Shown: one piece after another, positions 11,107 through 24,427 of the stretch
How positions within the stretch are numbered: position 1 is the first letter of the stretch
How the letters are laid out: the number at the start of each line of letters is the position of its first letter
Source: Hanleya hanleyi
Lineage: Eukaryota > Mollusca > Polyplacophora > Lepidopleurida > Hanleyidae
Direction: 5' to 3'
Assembly: GCA_036873755.1 (NCBI GenBank)
Contig: JAVTVY010033681.1
Location: forward strand, 1 to 64,000
Length of the DNA: 64,000 nt
Position numbers and translations under genes: made by a program
Notes under the pieces: model-generated
What the model was told of the DNA's origin: nothing
The model's input: the letters and a program-made list of their open reading frames with translations, nothing else
Databases searched by the model: none

Positions 11107-12389
11107 TTGATCTGGTCGTAGAGACTCACGAGACAACCCACACAGATCAATCTCAATTAACTCAAATATAATATCACGGAATATTATATCTGAATTCAGC
11201 CCTATATAAATCCCTTGCGAATTTGAAACTATATTTGTTAGCCAATCAGGTGGCTAGCTTGCTGGAATCACGCCCACAGTAATTACACACAGTAGCATGT
11301 GGACTAATATATAAACATTATCGGGAAACAGTATCCAAATATGGGACCATTTCCAGACGGTCTGCATGGTAAACAGTGAAGATCAAAGAATTTACCCCCG
11401 TCGAAAAGTCTGGCTTTGTTAGGGGGTAGAAAATATCAAAAGATGTTAATCTCCGTGAAGTAAACGTCAATCATTGTCAGAGAGAAAAGTCAGAAATGGT
11501 CGTGATTGGCTTATTATAGGATCTCGCAGAATATCGGCAAACATTTCGCACGAAGTTTTCATAGCGTTACGTCTAGATGGTATTCCCCTGATTTACCATC
11601 TTGGTTTACCTAGATTGTACACAGATAGGCTTAATAACTGGATATATTAGGCCTATACTGGGTTTGCAGAACAATATTGAAATCCTGTGTAACTGTAATT
11701 GGTACTTCATTCTTGAATTGTTAACTCGTATTTTATCCAATTTGGTTGAAATAATATGCTCTACTCTTGATTTTGATAGGCAAGCAATCTAATGATAAGC
11801 AGCATAATAAAAACAACAACGAATTAGTATGGATAACAACTTCTTCCTTCTCTTAGTTCGTTTGGTTACTAGTTTCCATCTTTAAAAATGCCTCTCAAAG
11901 AAAGTTTCAATTTCAACAATAAAATATACGTTATTTGAACGTCACCTAACTGGGATTAACAAGTAAATATATATATAACGCTTATATATAATGTAGTAAT
12001 TAATCTATTTTAGGGTATGTCTGGTTATCTATATGATAAGTATCAATTAACTTGCTATTAATTTTATTTTGTAGTTGTCAACCAATTAATAAACCTGGTC
12101 TACATATATATGTAAAAGGAGAGCCGTAACCGTGGAATAAGATACGGAAGTGTTTTATCATTCAATTAGTTTTTCAATGATTGACTTATCATCAACTGGC
12201 AGTAATTTTTTACTTGAGAAGGAATAGAACCAGTAGGTATCTGACATATTTCACCGTGTATGAATGTATGAAATGCACCATTGTACATCTTTAAAGTGTA
12301 TAATTTTTCTGAAAATCCGAACTGGTATATACTAAATTTTAATTTCGGCGAATATGAAAGCAAAAACAATTAGATTCTAAAAAAATGAT

Positions 12390-12438
12390 GGATTATTCTG
12401 GATAATCCTGTTCCTCTGATAATATTGGCACCACGTGG
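12390..12438. promoter_or_regulatory. GGATTA/TAATCC module, variant (B-C, copy 2)
   Basis: The inverted pair is intact. The third site is lost (AATATTGG) and the box reads CACGTGGC. Confidence 0.4.
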
Positions 12439-12765
12439 CTTGATCCAGTCACAGAGACACGAGATAATCCGCACAAATAGGCCTTTTCTGGGATTGCAAT
12501 GTTATAGCTGTCAATATTCCATCAGTATTCGTTTGATTTTCGCTTATCCACCTTGAAAGACTACTAGTATTTCTTATCAGCAAAATAGAGATGAAATCGC
12601 ATATCCAAGACGAAGCGAGTGAAACCATTATTGGAATCGAATTTTTAATAATACGGGAGTTCATTATTATGGTCCCATCGTTTGGATCGGATTAGTCAAA
12701 TATGACTGGAATTCTTTCAAATGACATAGGGTTTAAATCAGCAAACAACAGACTTCATGATCGTT

Positions 12766-12942
12766 GTTTTACTCAAGTAATCATGTGACTCATTGTCAAT
12801 GAGATCGAGTGTGATTGAATTTCCTATTGTCTTAATCTGATGACATTCAGTTTCATTGTTTATCTATTTGTAATTGATCGTTGATTTGAAACTTGAGAGT
12901 CTTTACTCGTTCTGATTTGACAGATAAAATGATATTATAAAG
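12766..12942 (+). promoter_or_regulatory. Gene C proximal promoter
   Basis: TATTATAAAG begins at 12933, 101 bp before the ATG. The block matches that of B but lacks a short stretch containing the second ATTAAAATTATA segment, so it is like those of D, F, H, I, K and L. Confidence 0.7.
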
Positions 12943-13033
12943 GTTCGGTCATTTTATTACTATTAGTATCTCATCGGCATTTGTCTGATTATCATATTTC
13001 GTCATAGACTAATCAATTTTTATTCTAATCAAG

Positions 13034-14712
13034 ATGGAAATGATACCGAATTCCGCAGCCACCAGAGGGCAAGGAAAATTTATTGACCTGGTAAGTCTAA
13101 CTATTTATCATTATTTGTTGAATTCTTGAAAATTTTCTATGACCGCTTTTGAGCTGACCTATAACCGCTAGCAATCACGGTATACTTTAATGAGAAAAAG
13201 AAATGCAAATCGGGATTTTATGATTATATTCACATCCCTAACCCTAAGATATACACGAATAGCGAAACTGTACTGATTGGCTGTATTTTTATCCTTTACA
13301 GACAATTGACACGCAGAGTTCAAGTGGCCAACCGCACAGTTTTCCAAAGTTTCACAGTATTGAAACCATGGCGTCGTCTGAACCGAGACCTGGGAACGGA
13401 GAACCATCGCAATTTACGTCCCGGACCTATTATCGATACCAACCACAGTGCCTAAATCAGACACAGTATTCATTCCAGACACAGTACCCGTCCAAGGGAC
13501 AGTACCCGTCCAAGGGACAGCACCCGTACCAGCAGACACAGTATCCATTCCAAGGACATTACCCGTATCAGGCACAGTACCCGTTTGATCCATTCCAGAA
13601 CCAATGTAGATTCCAGAATTCATCATGTCTGTCAACAAATGAGCATCAGAATTCACAGAAGATCCAGACATCACCACTTCAACCAATGCCAATTGATGTC
13701 AACGAGTCGCCAAGCCGAGCTAATGACGCATGTATCAGTGGCTCCCCCTGTCAGACAAGCGTCAATAGTGACTCACCTCTTACCATTAGTCCAGACGCCC
13801 GATCAGTGGCATCAATCGACAATACCAGTGGCTACCAGTCATCCAATGGCAGCAGCTGTGGGTCCCCCTATACCAGGAATCCTACAGAATCTTCTGTACC
13901 TTCAAGCATCGATAATGTCGGCGGGTACAAGCCTTCCAGTCACAGTGGCTCCCCCTATCTGATCTCAACTAACTGTGGCGGTACTGGTTGCTCCATCTAT
14001 CACAATACGCCTTCACCATCTCAGTCACCTTTAATCCCTACCCCGCCCGGCTCCACATCGTCCATGTCAATTCCAGATTCCTCAGTATCGGTAAACATGG
14101 TAAAGAAGAAGAAATCCCGAACAAACTATACGGCTGATCAGTTAAAAACCCTGGAATCTGTCTTCAATGAGAACGCCTACCCGGACTGTGACAAGATGGA
14201 GGAACTCTCTCTCCAACTGGGCGTCGCCGAACAGAAAATTAAGGCGAGTGGGTTTTCTTGTTTTGATACTACTCATGACGTTAAATATGGTATTGCTAGT
14301 CATATATGAATAAGCTTTTACAACATAAACAATAACTGTGCTGATTGAATACAATAACGTATCCTCATTACCTAATCTATTCTTTATTTTATTGCAGGTC
14401 TGGTTTCAGAACAGAAGAGCCCGATGGAGAAAGAAGAACGCTGCGTCCCCAGTTTACAACCCTTCCATGTCCATGGATCACTACTCGACGCCCGTGTACC
14501 ACGGAACCCCTACTGCTCCGATACCAATGTATCCCACCTTTCTCACGCCGACAACACCAAGTCACGTGACCAGTGCTACAAAACGTAAAACTATACACCA
14601 TCATCCCTTTCCCATGGTGCAACAGTCTCCCTCATTGATGTCGTCAGTTCCGGTCTTACCATATTACAGGCAACCTGCACCTCCTTCATCATACTCATAT
14701 AAATGTATGTAA
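13034..14712 (+). CDS. Homeobox gene C, PRD-class transcription factor, subfamily beta
   Basis: Three exons: 13034-13090, 13302-14243 and 14398-14712, giving 437 residues, the longest beta copy. Compared with B the Tyr/Gln/Pro repeat has one extra SKGQYP unit, and three residues (VNM) are inserted just before the homeodomain basic run KKKK. The VNM insertion is shared with F, H and K. The homeodomain is at about 288-347, and its intron has a GC donor at 14244. The intron-retention reading frame differs from that of other copies because of a small deletion near 14275. Poly(A) signal 14870-14875. Intact. It is probably a tandem duplicate of B, since gene and downstream spacer W are shared, 6,414 bp apart. 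Confidence 0.9.
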
Positions 14713-16833
14713 CTTGTGTTTGTGGTCTGACGTTATAGCTAATACCGTGGTATTTAATACGTGCAAAGACAGTGTAAATAATCCTGTAAAATGTAGATAT
14801 TGGTTGAACGAGTGGTCATCTATCACATCTATGTAAATATACTTGTAGAAATATTCTTATTTATTGCCAAATAAAAATGAAATTGGTACACGATTAGTTC
14901 TGTTTTGTTTCCACTATCTATCAGCAGTAATCTTAGTGTGGTTTATAATTAAAGAGACACTCATACATTCCAATATTTCATTAAAATGAACCTAGCTACA
15001 TAGATTGGTGCTTCCGGATCTATGACTTTATTGGATTTTTATTTTTGGGGATTGTAAACTCCATATTCCAATTCCGAACCTTGCATGGAGCTCGATATGA
15101 AACTCTTTCCTTAACCTTGGATTTCAATGAAAATTCCATTTTAGGAGCTTGGCGCGGAATCTTGATAGGATCCCTTTTCCGGACATTGGATCTCGATGAC
15201 GAAGAAAGACTGCAGTAGTAGTAAAAGTGGATCTTCGCGCCTATTTAGGAGCAGATAACGCTTGTTTGCCTCTTCTGCGGTCTTGCAATCTCACGCACAT
15301 GCTTTGACCTTTTACCCCGGACCCTAGATAAAAGTGACGTCATCACCAGCGAGAGTGACATCTCCTTGTGGATGTGTCGTGGCGCCATTGGTGACGCCGC
15401 AAGTCACGTCTTCGCCGGAAGTGACGTCATCACCGGAAATGGCTTCATCGCACGCATATCCTCTCACTGGTGGTGCCGCCTGGACCGTGGAAGTAGAAAT
15501 ATCGACTTAGTATCTCTAAATTTCGACCATCTCGGAAGTGGCGTCATCGCCGGACGTGACGTCATCGCACACATGTGCACCCACATCCTTGGTGTATCTA
15601 TTATTATTATCAAGTAAATCAGACTGAATAAAAATCTTCTTCCCATTTGTAATGCCAATAATGTTACAATATTCCCAGTGCCACATTTAAACAAAAATCT
15701 TTCATATAGACCACGATAGCTGTGAGAATAAAATACGTTATTTGAATACCGCCTAACTGGAATTAGCAGGAAACTATATGCGCAAGTTGGATTTCGTGAT
15801 TAATCTATTTTAGGATGTACCTGCAATATAACTGGAAACTATTTATGGCATTATTATTAATTTTAATTGTAATTAACTTTGTAACTGCGACGTAAATTGT
15901 CAACCAATTAACAGACTTCGTCATCATAAAAACAAAATCTTTTATCCCGCTTCAGACAAAATCGTCCAATGAAAACAAGCGATCACGGTCACATGGTCGC
16001 CCGATATTTTTCCATCCACCGCCGTCGATTGTAATTCGGGGTGAGTAACTAGGTTATCTGCCTTTACAGTAGCTCCTGTCGCAAAGCACTCGATCGCTCT
16101 TGGGCTTCATTTTGAAGGTTACAACAAGTATTTGTAATAAAGGTGAGCTTCAGCAGCTGTAGTTCTAGATTAAATAGCATTCATCCTGTGAACAGCTACG
16201 TATTTCATCGTAATCAGTGATTATTTACGCCAATGAATATTGCAAATGTGTGACTTCACATGCAGTTTTTTGCTTCGTGAGCAAGAACAACATAGGGCCA
16301 AAGTTGTTCACAAGAAATCCTTTCTCGCAGAATGTTCCCTATGTACATTAGCGCGTTAAGAAAGGGTCTTCATTAGCGCGTTAAGAAAGGGGCTAACGCC
16401 TTGCCCAATATAAATTTTACTGACCCCATATATTTCTGTATTGGGTCACTGACAAACCGTGTAAGTAATAATATTAGTGAAATGATATACGGAAGGGTTT
16501 TATCATTCAATTAGTTGACAATTGATCGAATTATCATCAACTTGCAAAGGAACATATATCCATGTATGAATCTGGCATATTTCACCGAATATAAAATGTA
16601 CCACTATATTTTGAAGTGTATAAGGGCGTCGTTCAGGGGAGGCCGTTGGGTGCGAACGATCCCCTTTCAGCTCCCAACTGTATGCTATTTTCCTATGTGG
16701 GAGTCTCTAATAAATAAGCATAGAAAACGATCCCCTCTCAATCTGGCGACGCCCATGATAACTTTCTGAAAATCCGATCTGGTAGGTTAGGCGAATTATA
16801 ACGGAAAAACAATTCGATTAAAAAATGTTTGGT
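14713..16833. repeat. Spacer W, copy downstream of C
   Basis: It matches 8299-10047 closely, including the TGACGTCA-rich patch (15325-15575), but lacks the 629-bp insertion at 16456. The stretch 14886-16177 is exactly what is missing after H and K. No gene supported. Confidence 0.7.
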
Positions 16834-16883
16834 GGATTATTCTGGATAATCCTGTTCCTTCGATAGGATTAGCACCACGTGAC
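16834..16883. promoter_or_regulatory. GGATTA/TAATCC module (C-D)
   Basis: All three core sites and CACGTGAC are intact. The module lies about 140 bp before the palindromic element. Confidence 0.45.
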
Positions 16884-17394
16884 TTGATCCAGTCATAGAG
16901 ACTCACGAGAAAATCCACACAGATAGGCCTAATAACTGGATGTATTAGGCCTATACCGGGTTTTCAGAACAACATTGAAATCATGTGTAACTGTAATTGG
17001 TACTTCTTTCTTGCGTTGTTATACTAGACAGGTCCCAGCCAAGAAAAAACTAACATTTTTTGGGGTCAAAGTTTTCTCAGTGGTTCCGTCATCCTTAACT
17101 TATGCCCTTTCAATTTCGCTGAGGTGCCACCCTGGATTTGGCCTCAAATCCAATATGGCGGCCAAAATCCAAAATGGCCGCCAATACCCATAGAAGCTCA
17201 CAATTTCCTGCTCGAAAATCAATTTTCTAACCACAAACTAGGTTTTTTTTCTAGTCCTACGTAGGGTATGAATAATTAGTTAATTTTGTAATGATTTGTA
17301 ATTGGTCTGAAAATTCAATATGGCCGCCAAAATCCAAAATGGCGGCCAATGTCCATTGAATCACACATTTTCCTGCCCCAATATGTAGAGATAG

Positions 17395-18645
17395 ACCATC
17401 CTTGGTCCGAATGCGTCCTGTGGGGTGTCATCTTGTAGCTCTCGGGGTGTAGACCCCGATTTGAGGGATATCCATATCATCTGTGACGTCATCGGTGACG
17501 TTATCAGTACAAGTAGTAGCGAAAGCGGGCATTTTGGGGGTGCGTGTGGGTGTGTTTGGGGTAAAGATGGACCATCCTTGGTCCGAATGTGTCGTGTTGT
17601 AGCTCTCGGGGTGTAGCCACGACTTGAGGTTCTTCCATGTCATCTGTGACGCCATCGGTGGCGTAATCAGTACGAGTAGTAGAGAAAGCGGGAGTTTCGG
17701 AGGTGCTATGGAGTGCGTTTGAAGTAGATGACGGCCTTTTTTCCATCCAGCTACCCGATAGAGTTACCTGTGAGTGTATGCGCGCGTGTGTGTGAGTGAG
17801 TGAGACTGGTCTAACGTATCGTCTGTTTTCATCATTTTGCACATGCGCAGTCTGGTCGTAGTATAGAAAGTAGGCATTTTGGGGATTCGTGGAGGTTTGT
17901 TGAGTGATTGAGGGACCATCCCTGGTCAAATGGACTGTGTGGGGTATCAGTGTGAAGCTCTCGTGGGTCAGACTGGCTTGTTTTCATTGGAAGTCGCGCC
18001 AATCGGCGCATGCGCAGTTGGGGTGTAGTAAGTAAAGTGGTCATATTGGGAGGTGTGTGGGGGTCTGTTGAGTGGCGAGGGACCATTCTTGGTCCGAATG
18101 CCTCGTGTGAGGTGTCAAAGTGAAGCTTTCGTGGTGTAGACCATGACTTGAGGGGTGTCCCTGTCATCTGTGTCGTCATTCTTGACGTCATCAGTAGGAG
18201 CAGTAGCCAAAGTGGGAATTTTGGGGGTGTGAAGTAAGGTGCTTGGAGTAGAGAGAGACCAGGTTTGGTCCAAATGGCTTGGTTGGGATGTCCTAGTGAA
18301 GATTTCGTGGGATAGAGTCAGACTGGCAAGTTTTTTATTGAAAGAAGATGTCTGAATGCCAATCTGAACATGCGCAGCTGTGGTGTAGTAAGTAAAGTGG
18401 TCATTCCGGAGGTGCGTGGGGATCTGTTTGAGCGATTGAGGGAACATTCTTGGTACGAATGCGTCGTGTAAGGTGTCAAAGCAAAGCTTTCATGGTGTGG
18501 ACCACGACTTGAAGGATATCCGGGTCATCTGTGACGTCATTACTGACTTAGCCAAAGTGGATATTTTTGGGGTGTGAAGGATGGTGTTTGGGTAGAAATG
18601 GACCATCCGTGGTCCGAATGCGTCGTGTGAGGTGCCATCTTGTAG
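17395..18645. repeat. Satellite-like tandem units in the left arm
   Basis: Words like GGTCCGAATGCGTCG recur at about 17404, 17578, 18089, 18259, 18451 and 18609. Each is followed by GTGAAGC/TTGTAGC, GTGTAGACC and GTCATCTGTGACGTCA. Spacing is near 170 bp, or a multiple of it. ORFs here are by-products of the repeat. Confidence 0.7.
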
Positions 18646-19554
18646 CAACACCCACCAACGACAAGCTCAATGCTTCCACACCCTGGTGAATTAGCCCTGA
18701 AGTCCTCCGCGCATATACGTACGGGTGTAGTCCGTCTGATTAGTTAGTTCAAAAGTAGAACAACAACAACATCAAAGATTACAGGTCAATCCTTTCATTA
18801 TCCCCTCCATCACAGCACATCCACGCTAAGGGAACCACTATGGGTGTGTTTACAATTAACTTATGCTATTGTCTGTGTATTCAGAAGTTTATTGTTCTGA
18901 TCTCAGAATGATGAGGGACACGAGTTAATCCCTATATGTACAGACACCACCACACATCACTATTACCACCACCACACACCAGTTCTACCACCACCACACA
19001 CTACCACACACCACAGGCGTCAGGCGTCAACGCCCGGTGGTGGTGGTAGCTCCCATGTGGCAGAGTTCTTGGATCGGAGCTCTTGGAGCTCAAAGCTTGT
19101 GGAGCTCAGAGCTCGGAAGTGATGTCATCGCACGCATGTGCACGTACCTGTGGTGCACCCTGTACACTATAGCCATTAGAGAATAGGGTACACCAGGGTG
19201 CGGGAGTGGTACGGTGTGTGGTGGTGTCTGTACATATTAGGATTAACTCGTGTCCCTCATCATTCTGAGATCAAAACAATGAACTTCTGAATACACGGGA
19301 AATAGCATAAATGAATTGTAAACACACTCATAGTGGTTCCCTTAGCGTGGATGTGCTGTGATGGAGGGGATAATAAAAGGATTGACCTGTAATATTTAAT
19401 GATGTTGTTGTTGTTGCTCTACTTTTAGACTAACCATGAATCAGGATAGCACTTATCACGGACTACAACCGTAGAGCTACGTATAGGCGCGCAGGGCTTC
19501 AGGGCTAATTCATCAGGGTGTTGAAGCATTGAGCTTGTCGTTGGTGGGTGCTGC

Positions 19555-20690
19555 TACAAGATGACACCTCACACGACGCATTCGGACCACGGATGGTCCA
19601 TTTCTACCCCGAACACCTTCCCTCACACCGCCAAAATATCCAATTTGGCTACAACTCCTACTGAGGACGTCAGCAATGACGTCACAGATGACCCGCATAT
19701 CCCTCAAGTCGTGTTCCACACCATGAAAGCTTTGCTTCGACACACCACACGACGCATTCGGACCAAGAATGGTCCCTCAATCGCTCAAACACATCCCCAC
19801 GCACCTTCAGAATGACCACTTTACTTACTACCCCACAACTGCGCATGTTCAGATTGGCGGGACTTTCAACAAAAAAACATGCCAGTCTGACTCTACCCCA
19901 CGAAAGCTTCACTAGGACACCTCAATCGGGCCATTCGGACCAAAAATGGTCCATCTCTAACCCAAACACCTTACTTCACACCCCCAAAATTCCCACTTTG
20001 GGTACTACTCCTACTGATGACGTCAAGAATGACGTCACAGATGAAAGGGACACCCCTCAAGTCATGGTCTACACCAGGAAAGCTTCACTTTGACACCTCA
20101 CACGAGACATTCGGACCAAGAATGGTCCCTCATCACTCAACAGGCCCCCACGCACCTCCCAAAATGATAACTTTACTTACTACACCCCAACTGCGCATGC
20201 GCAGATTGGCGCGACTTTCAATGAAAACAAACCAGTCTTACCCACGAGAGCTTCATGCGGATACCCCACACGGTCCATTTGACCAGGAATGGTTCCTCAA
20301 TCTCTCAACAAACCTCCACGAATACCCAAAATGCCTGCTTTCTATACTACAGCCAGACTGCGCATGCGCAAAATGATGAAAACGGACGATACATTAGTAA
20401 AGTCGGATCCCACTCAATCACTCACTCACTCACTCACTCACTCACGCGCGCGCATACACTCACACTCACAGGTAACAGGATGGGGAAAAAAGGCCGTCAT
20501 CTACTCCAAACGCAATCCATTGCACCTCCGAAATGCCCGCTTTCGCTACTACTCGTACTGACGACGTCACCGATGACGTCACAGATGACATGGATATCCC
20601 TCAAATCGGGGTCTACACCCCGAGAGCTACAAGATGATACCCCACAGGACGCATTCGGACCAAGGATGGTCTATCTCTACATATTGGGGC
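19555..20690. repeat. Satellite-like tandem units in the right arm
   Basis: These are the inverted counterpart of the left-arm array, about one unit shorter. A CTCA microsatellite lies at 20413-20447 followed by CGCGCGCG; the left arm has only a short version near 17785. Confidence 0.7.
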
Positions 20691-21040
20691 AGGAAAATGT
20701 GTGATTCAATGGACATTGGGCGCCATTTTGGATTTTGGCGGCCATATTGAATTTTCAGGCCAATTACAAATCATTCCAAAATTAACTAATTATTCATACC
20801 CTACGTAGGACTAAAAAAAAAACCTAGTTTGTGGTTAGAAAATTGATTTTCGAGCAGGAAATTGTGAGCTTCTATGGGTATTGGCGGCCATTTTGGATTT
20901 TGGCCGCCATATTAGATTTGAGGCCAAATCCAGGGTGGCCCCTCAGCGAAATTGAAAGGGCATAAGTTAAGGATGACGGAACCACTGAGTAAACTTTGAC
21001 CCCAAAAAATGTTAGTTTTTTCTTGGCTGGGACCTGTCTA

Positions 21041-22296
21041 TACTCTTCATTTAAGCAATTTGGTTGCATTTTATCGTCAATTTCCCGAAATAATATGCTC
21101 CTCTCTTGATTTTGATAGGCAAGCGATGCAATAATGATCAGTAGCATATAAAAAACCCAAACGAATTAGTATGGATAACAACTTCTTCGTTCTCTTAGTT
21201 CTTTTGGTTACTAGTTTCCATCTTCAAAAGTGCTTCTCAAAGAAAGCTTAATAAAAGTTCCGCAATGCTATAGCTGTCAATATTATATCAGCGTTGGTCT
21301 CATTTTCGCTATATCGTCTTCGAAAGACGGATAGTATTCTCATCAACCACAGGCAAGATTCAAGGAGAAGCGAGGGAAACCGTTTATAGCTTTCGCGGCG
21401 TAATTTCAACAATAAAGTATATACCTTATTTGAACGTCACCTAATGGGATTAACAAGAAAATATATATATAATGGATATATAAGTTAGTAATTAATCTGT
21501 TTTAGTGTATGCCTGGTTATCTATATAATAACTATGAATTCGCTTACTATTAATTTTATTTTGCAATTAACTTTGTAATTGCGAAATAATTGTCAACCAA
21601 TTAATAAACCTCGTCATCATATATGTAAAAGGGGAGCCTTATCCGCGGAATGAGATACGGAAGTGTTTTATCATTCAAATATTTTGCCAATGATCGACAT
21701 ATGAATAGAACCGGTAGGTATCTGAAATATTTCACCCTGTATGAAATGCACTACTGTGCATTTTGAAGTGTATAAATTTCTGTCACAGCGACTCATGCGA
21801 TAATCCACACAGATAAGAACTGGATATATTAGACCTAAACTGGGTTTGCAGTCATCATGGAATCCGATGTAATTGGTACTACTGTCTTGCGTTGTTAACT
21901 CTTCGTTTTAGTCAATTCGGTTGCAACTTTTAGTGTCAATTTCCCGAGGTAATAAGCTCTTCTCGTGATTCTGATGTAAGCAAGCGATGTAATAATAAAT
22001 AACACAATAAGAATTCTCCAATGCTATAGCTGTCAATATTCTATCAGTATTCCTCTGATTTTCGCCTATTGTCTTTGAAAGGTTAAGTGTATTTATTTTC
22101 AACATCATTTATTATCACTGGAGAAGAAATTGCATATTCAAGGAGAAGCGAGAGAAACCATTAATGGAATTGAACTTTTAATAATTCGGGAACTCATCAT
22201 TATGATCCCATCGTTTGAATCGGATTAGCAAAATATGACGGTGATTCTTTCAAATGACATATGGATTAAATCAGCAAACAATAGACTTCATGATTG
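21041..22296. other. D upstream region
   Basis: It continues the C-D spacer after the palindromic element and matches the sequence upstream of I (43940-45196) and L (57627-58883). No gene is seen. The second GGATTA module is deleted here: sequence jumps from GTGTATAAATTTCTG to TCACAGCGACTC near 21775. Confidence 0.65.
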
Positions 22297-22475
22297 TTGT
22301 TTTACTCGAGTAATCATGTGACTCATTGTCAATGAGATCGAGTGTGATTGAATTTCCTATTGTCTTAATCTGATGACATTCAGTTTCATTGTTTATCTAT
22401 TTGTAATTGATCGTTGATTTGAAACGTGAGAGTCTTTACTCGTTCTGATTTGACAGATAAAATGATATTATAAAG
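22297..22475 (+). promoter_or_regulatory. Gene D proximal promoter
   Basis: TATTATAAAG at 22466-22475, 101 bp before the ATG, with the shared upstream blocks intact. Confidence 0.7.
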
Positions 22476-22566
22476 GTTCGGTCATTTTATTACTATTAGT
22501 ATCTCATCGGCATTTGTCTGATTATCATATTTCGTCATAGACTAATCAGTTTTTATTCTAATCAAG

Positions 22567-24427
22567 ATGGAAATGATACCGAATTCCCCAGCCACAAAAG
22601 GGCGAGGAAACTTTATTGACCTGGTAAGTCTAACTATTTATTATTATTTGTTGAATTCTTGCTATGACCGCTTTTGAACTGACCTATAACCAATGGCATT
22701 CATGATATACTTTAATGAGAAAAAGAAATGCAAATCGGGATTTGATGAAAATCTTCACATCTCAGCTGATATTAAGATATACACGTAATAGCGAAACTGT
22801 ACTGATTGTTTGTATTTTTGTCCTTTACAGACAAATAACACGCAGAGTTCAAGTGGCCAACGGCACAGGGTTTCAACTTTCCACAGTATTGAAACCATGG
22901 CGTCGTCTGAACCGAGGCCTGGGAACGAAGAAATGGCGAAGAATACGTCTCAGACCCATTATCCATACCAAGCACAGTATCTATACCAGACCCAGTATCC
23001 ATTCCAGGCAGAGTATCCCTCCAAAGGACAATACCCGTTCCAGACACAGTACCCGTCTCAAGGACATTATCCGTTCCAGACACAGTACCCGTATCAGATA
23101 CAGTACCCATTTTATCCATTCCAGAACCAATGTAGATTCCAGAATTCATCAAGTCTGTCATCATTCACTGAGCATCAGGATCCACAGGAGGACCAGACAT
23201 CCCCACCTCAACGTTTGTCGACACTCTCCGGGGATGAGACAGAAGGTGAGACAATAGTTGCAGTCACGTGACCAAGTAAAGCATTTTGCGATTTTAACGT
23301 AAATATTATATCGGAAAACCTCATGCCAAATGATACACGGCTACATAATGTAACCAGTCACATATTTTAATCCATCAATATATTATTAACCAACATTTCC
23401 ACATCGATATCTAATTTTTGTTATTTTTTAATTAACAAAAGACTTAATTGATGTCAACAAGTCTCGAAGCCGAACCAATGACGCATGTACCAGTGGCTCC
23501 CCCTGTCAGACAAGCGTCAACAGTGACTCACCTCTTACCGTCAGTCCAGACACCCGATCAGTGGCATCACTCGACAATACCAGTGGCTACCAGTCATCCA
23601 ACGGCAGCAGCTGTGGGTCCCCCTATACCAGGAATCCTATAGAATCTTCTGTACCTTCAAGCATCGATAATGTCAGCGGGTACAAGCCTTCCTGTCACAG
23701 TGGCTCCCCCTACCAGATCTCAACTAACTGTGGCGGTACTGGTTGCTCCATCTATCACAATACGCCTTCACCATCTCAGTCACCTTTAATCCCTACCCCG
23801 CCCAGCTCCACATCGCCCATGTCAATTCCAGATTCCTCAGTACCGGTAAAGAAGAAGAAATCCCGAACAAACTATACGGCTGATCAGTTAAACACCCTGG
23901 AATCTGTCTTCAATGAGAACGCCTACCCGGACTGTGACAAGATGGAGGAAATCTCTCTCAAACTGGGCGTCGCCGAACAGAAAATTAAGGCGAGTGGGTT
24001 TTCTTGTTTTGATACTACTCAGCTTATGACGTTAAATATAGTATTGTTAGTCATATATGAATAAGCTTTTACAACATAAACAATAACTGTGCTGATTGAA
24101 TACAATAACGTATCCTCATTACCTAATCTACTCTTCATTTTATTGCAGGTCTGGTTTCAGAACAGAAGAGCCCGATGGAGAGGGTCCATGGATCACTACT
24201 CGACGCATGTGTACCGCGGAACCCCTACTGCTCCGATACCAATGTATCCCACCTTTCTCACACCGACAACACCAAGTCACGTGACCAGTGCTACAAAACG
24301 TAAAACTATACACCATCATCCCTTTCCCATGGTGCAACAGTCTCCCTCATTGATGTCGTCAGTTCCGATCTTACCATATTACAGACAACCTGCACCTCCT
24401 TCTTCATACTCATATAAATGTATGTAA
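22567..24427 (+). CDS. Homeobox gene D, PRD-class transcription factor, subfamily gamma, homeodomain end deleted
   Basis: Four exons: 22567-22623, 22831-23245, 23442-23989 and 24149-24427, giving 432 residues. Intron 2 is kept, as in alpha genes. Its ancestral acceptor ACAG, seen in L, reads ACAA here; the next AG lies 3 nt on, which keeps the frame and drops one Glu. The homeobox intron has a GC donor (23990). In the last exon 13 residues (KKNAASPVYNPSM in gene I) are replaced by a single Gly after W56-R57. This removes homeodomain residues 58-60 and the start of the tail. Helix 3 contacts Q50, N51 and R53 remain. DNA binding may be weakened, which is inference. Poly(A) signal 24579-24584. 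Otherwise nearly identical to I. Confidence 0.85.

Larger units (their letters stand above)
10691..12765. other. B-C intergenic region (upstream of C)
   Basis: No gene is seen. It carries the recurring upstream sequence in two tandem versions, each with a GGATTA module, comparable to the upstream regions of B, F, H and K. Confidence 0.6.
17025..21040. mobile_element. 4.0-kb palindromic foldback-like element
   Basis: The left end TAGACAGGTCCCAGCC is the reverse complement of the right end. The arms (about 17025-18960 and 19218-21040) are long near-perfect inverted repeats around a ~250-bp centre rich in ACCACC/GGTGGT. TAC flanks both ends (17022-17024 and 21041-21043). The paralogous site upstream of I (43940) and of L (57627) reads TTGTTATACTCTTC without the element, so this is a clean insertion. 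Within the arms are ~160-190-bp tandem units containing GGTCCGAATG, TGACGTCA and TGCGCATGCGCA. No transposase is encoded. Long arms made of tandem repeats recall Foldback, TU and Galileo elements; the superfamily cannot be assigned. Confidence 0.85.

Noticed and set aside
17395..20690. Regularly spaced repeats that could suggest a CRISPR array
   Set aside because: Units are ~170 bp and diverged, the whole is palindromic, and the genome is clearly eukaryotic.
17425..20704. Several ORFs of 60-149 codons in the foldback arms
   Set aside because: They follow the tandem units, differ in frame from unit to unit, and encode no transposase motif.
22772..23164. Antisense ORFs rich in Gly-Thr-Val across the Tyr/Gln/Pro repeat, present in most copies
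   Set aside because: They are shadow frames of the QTQYP minisatellite; the sense frame is supported by splicing and homology.
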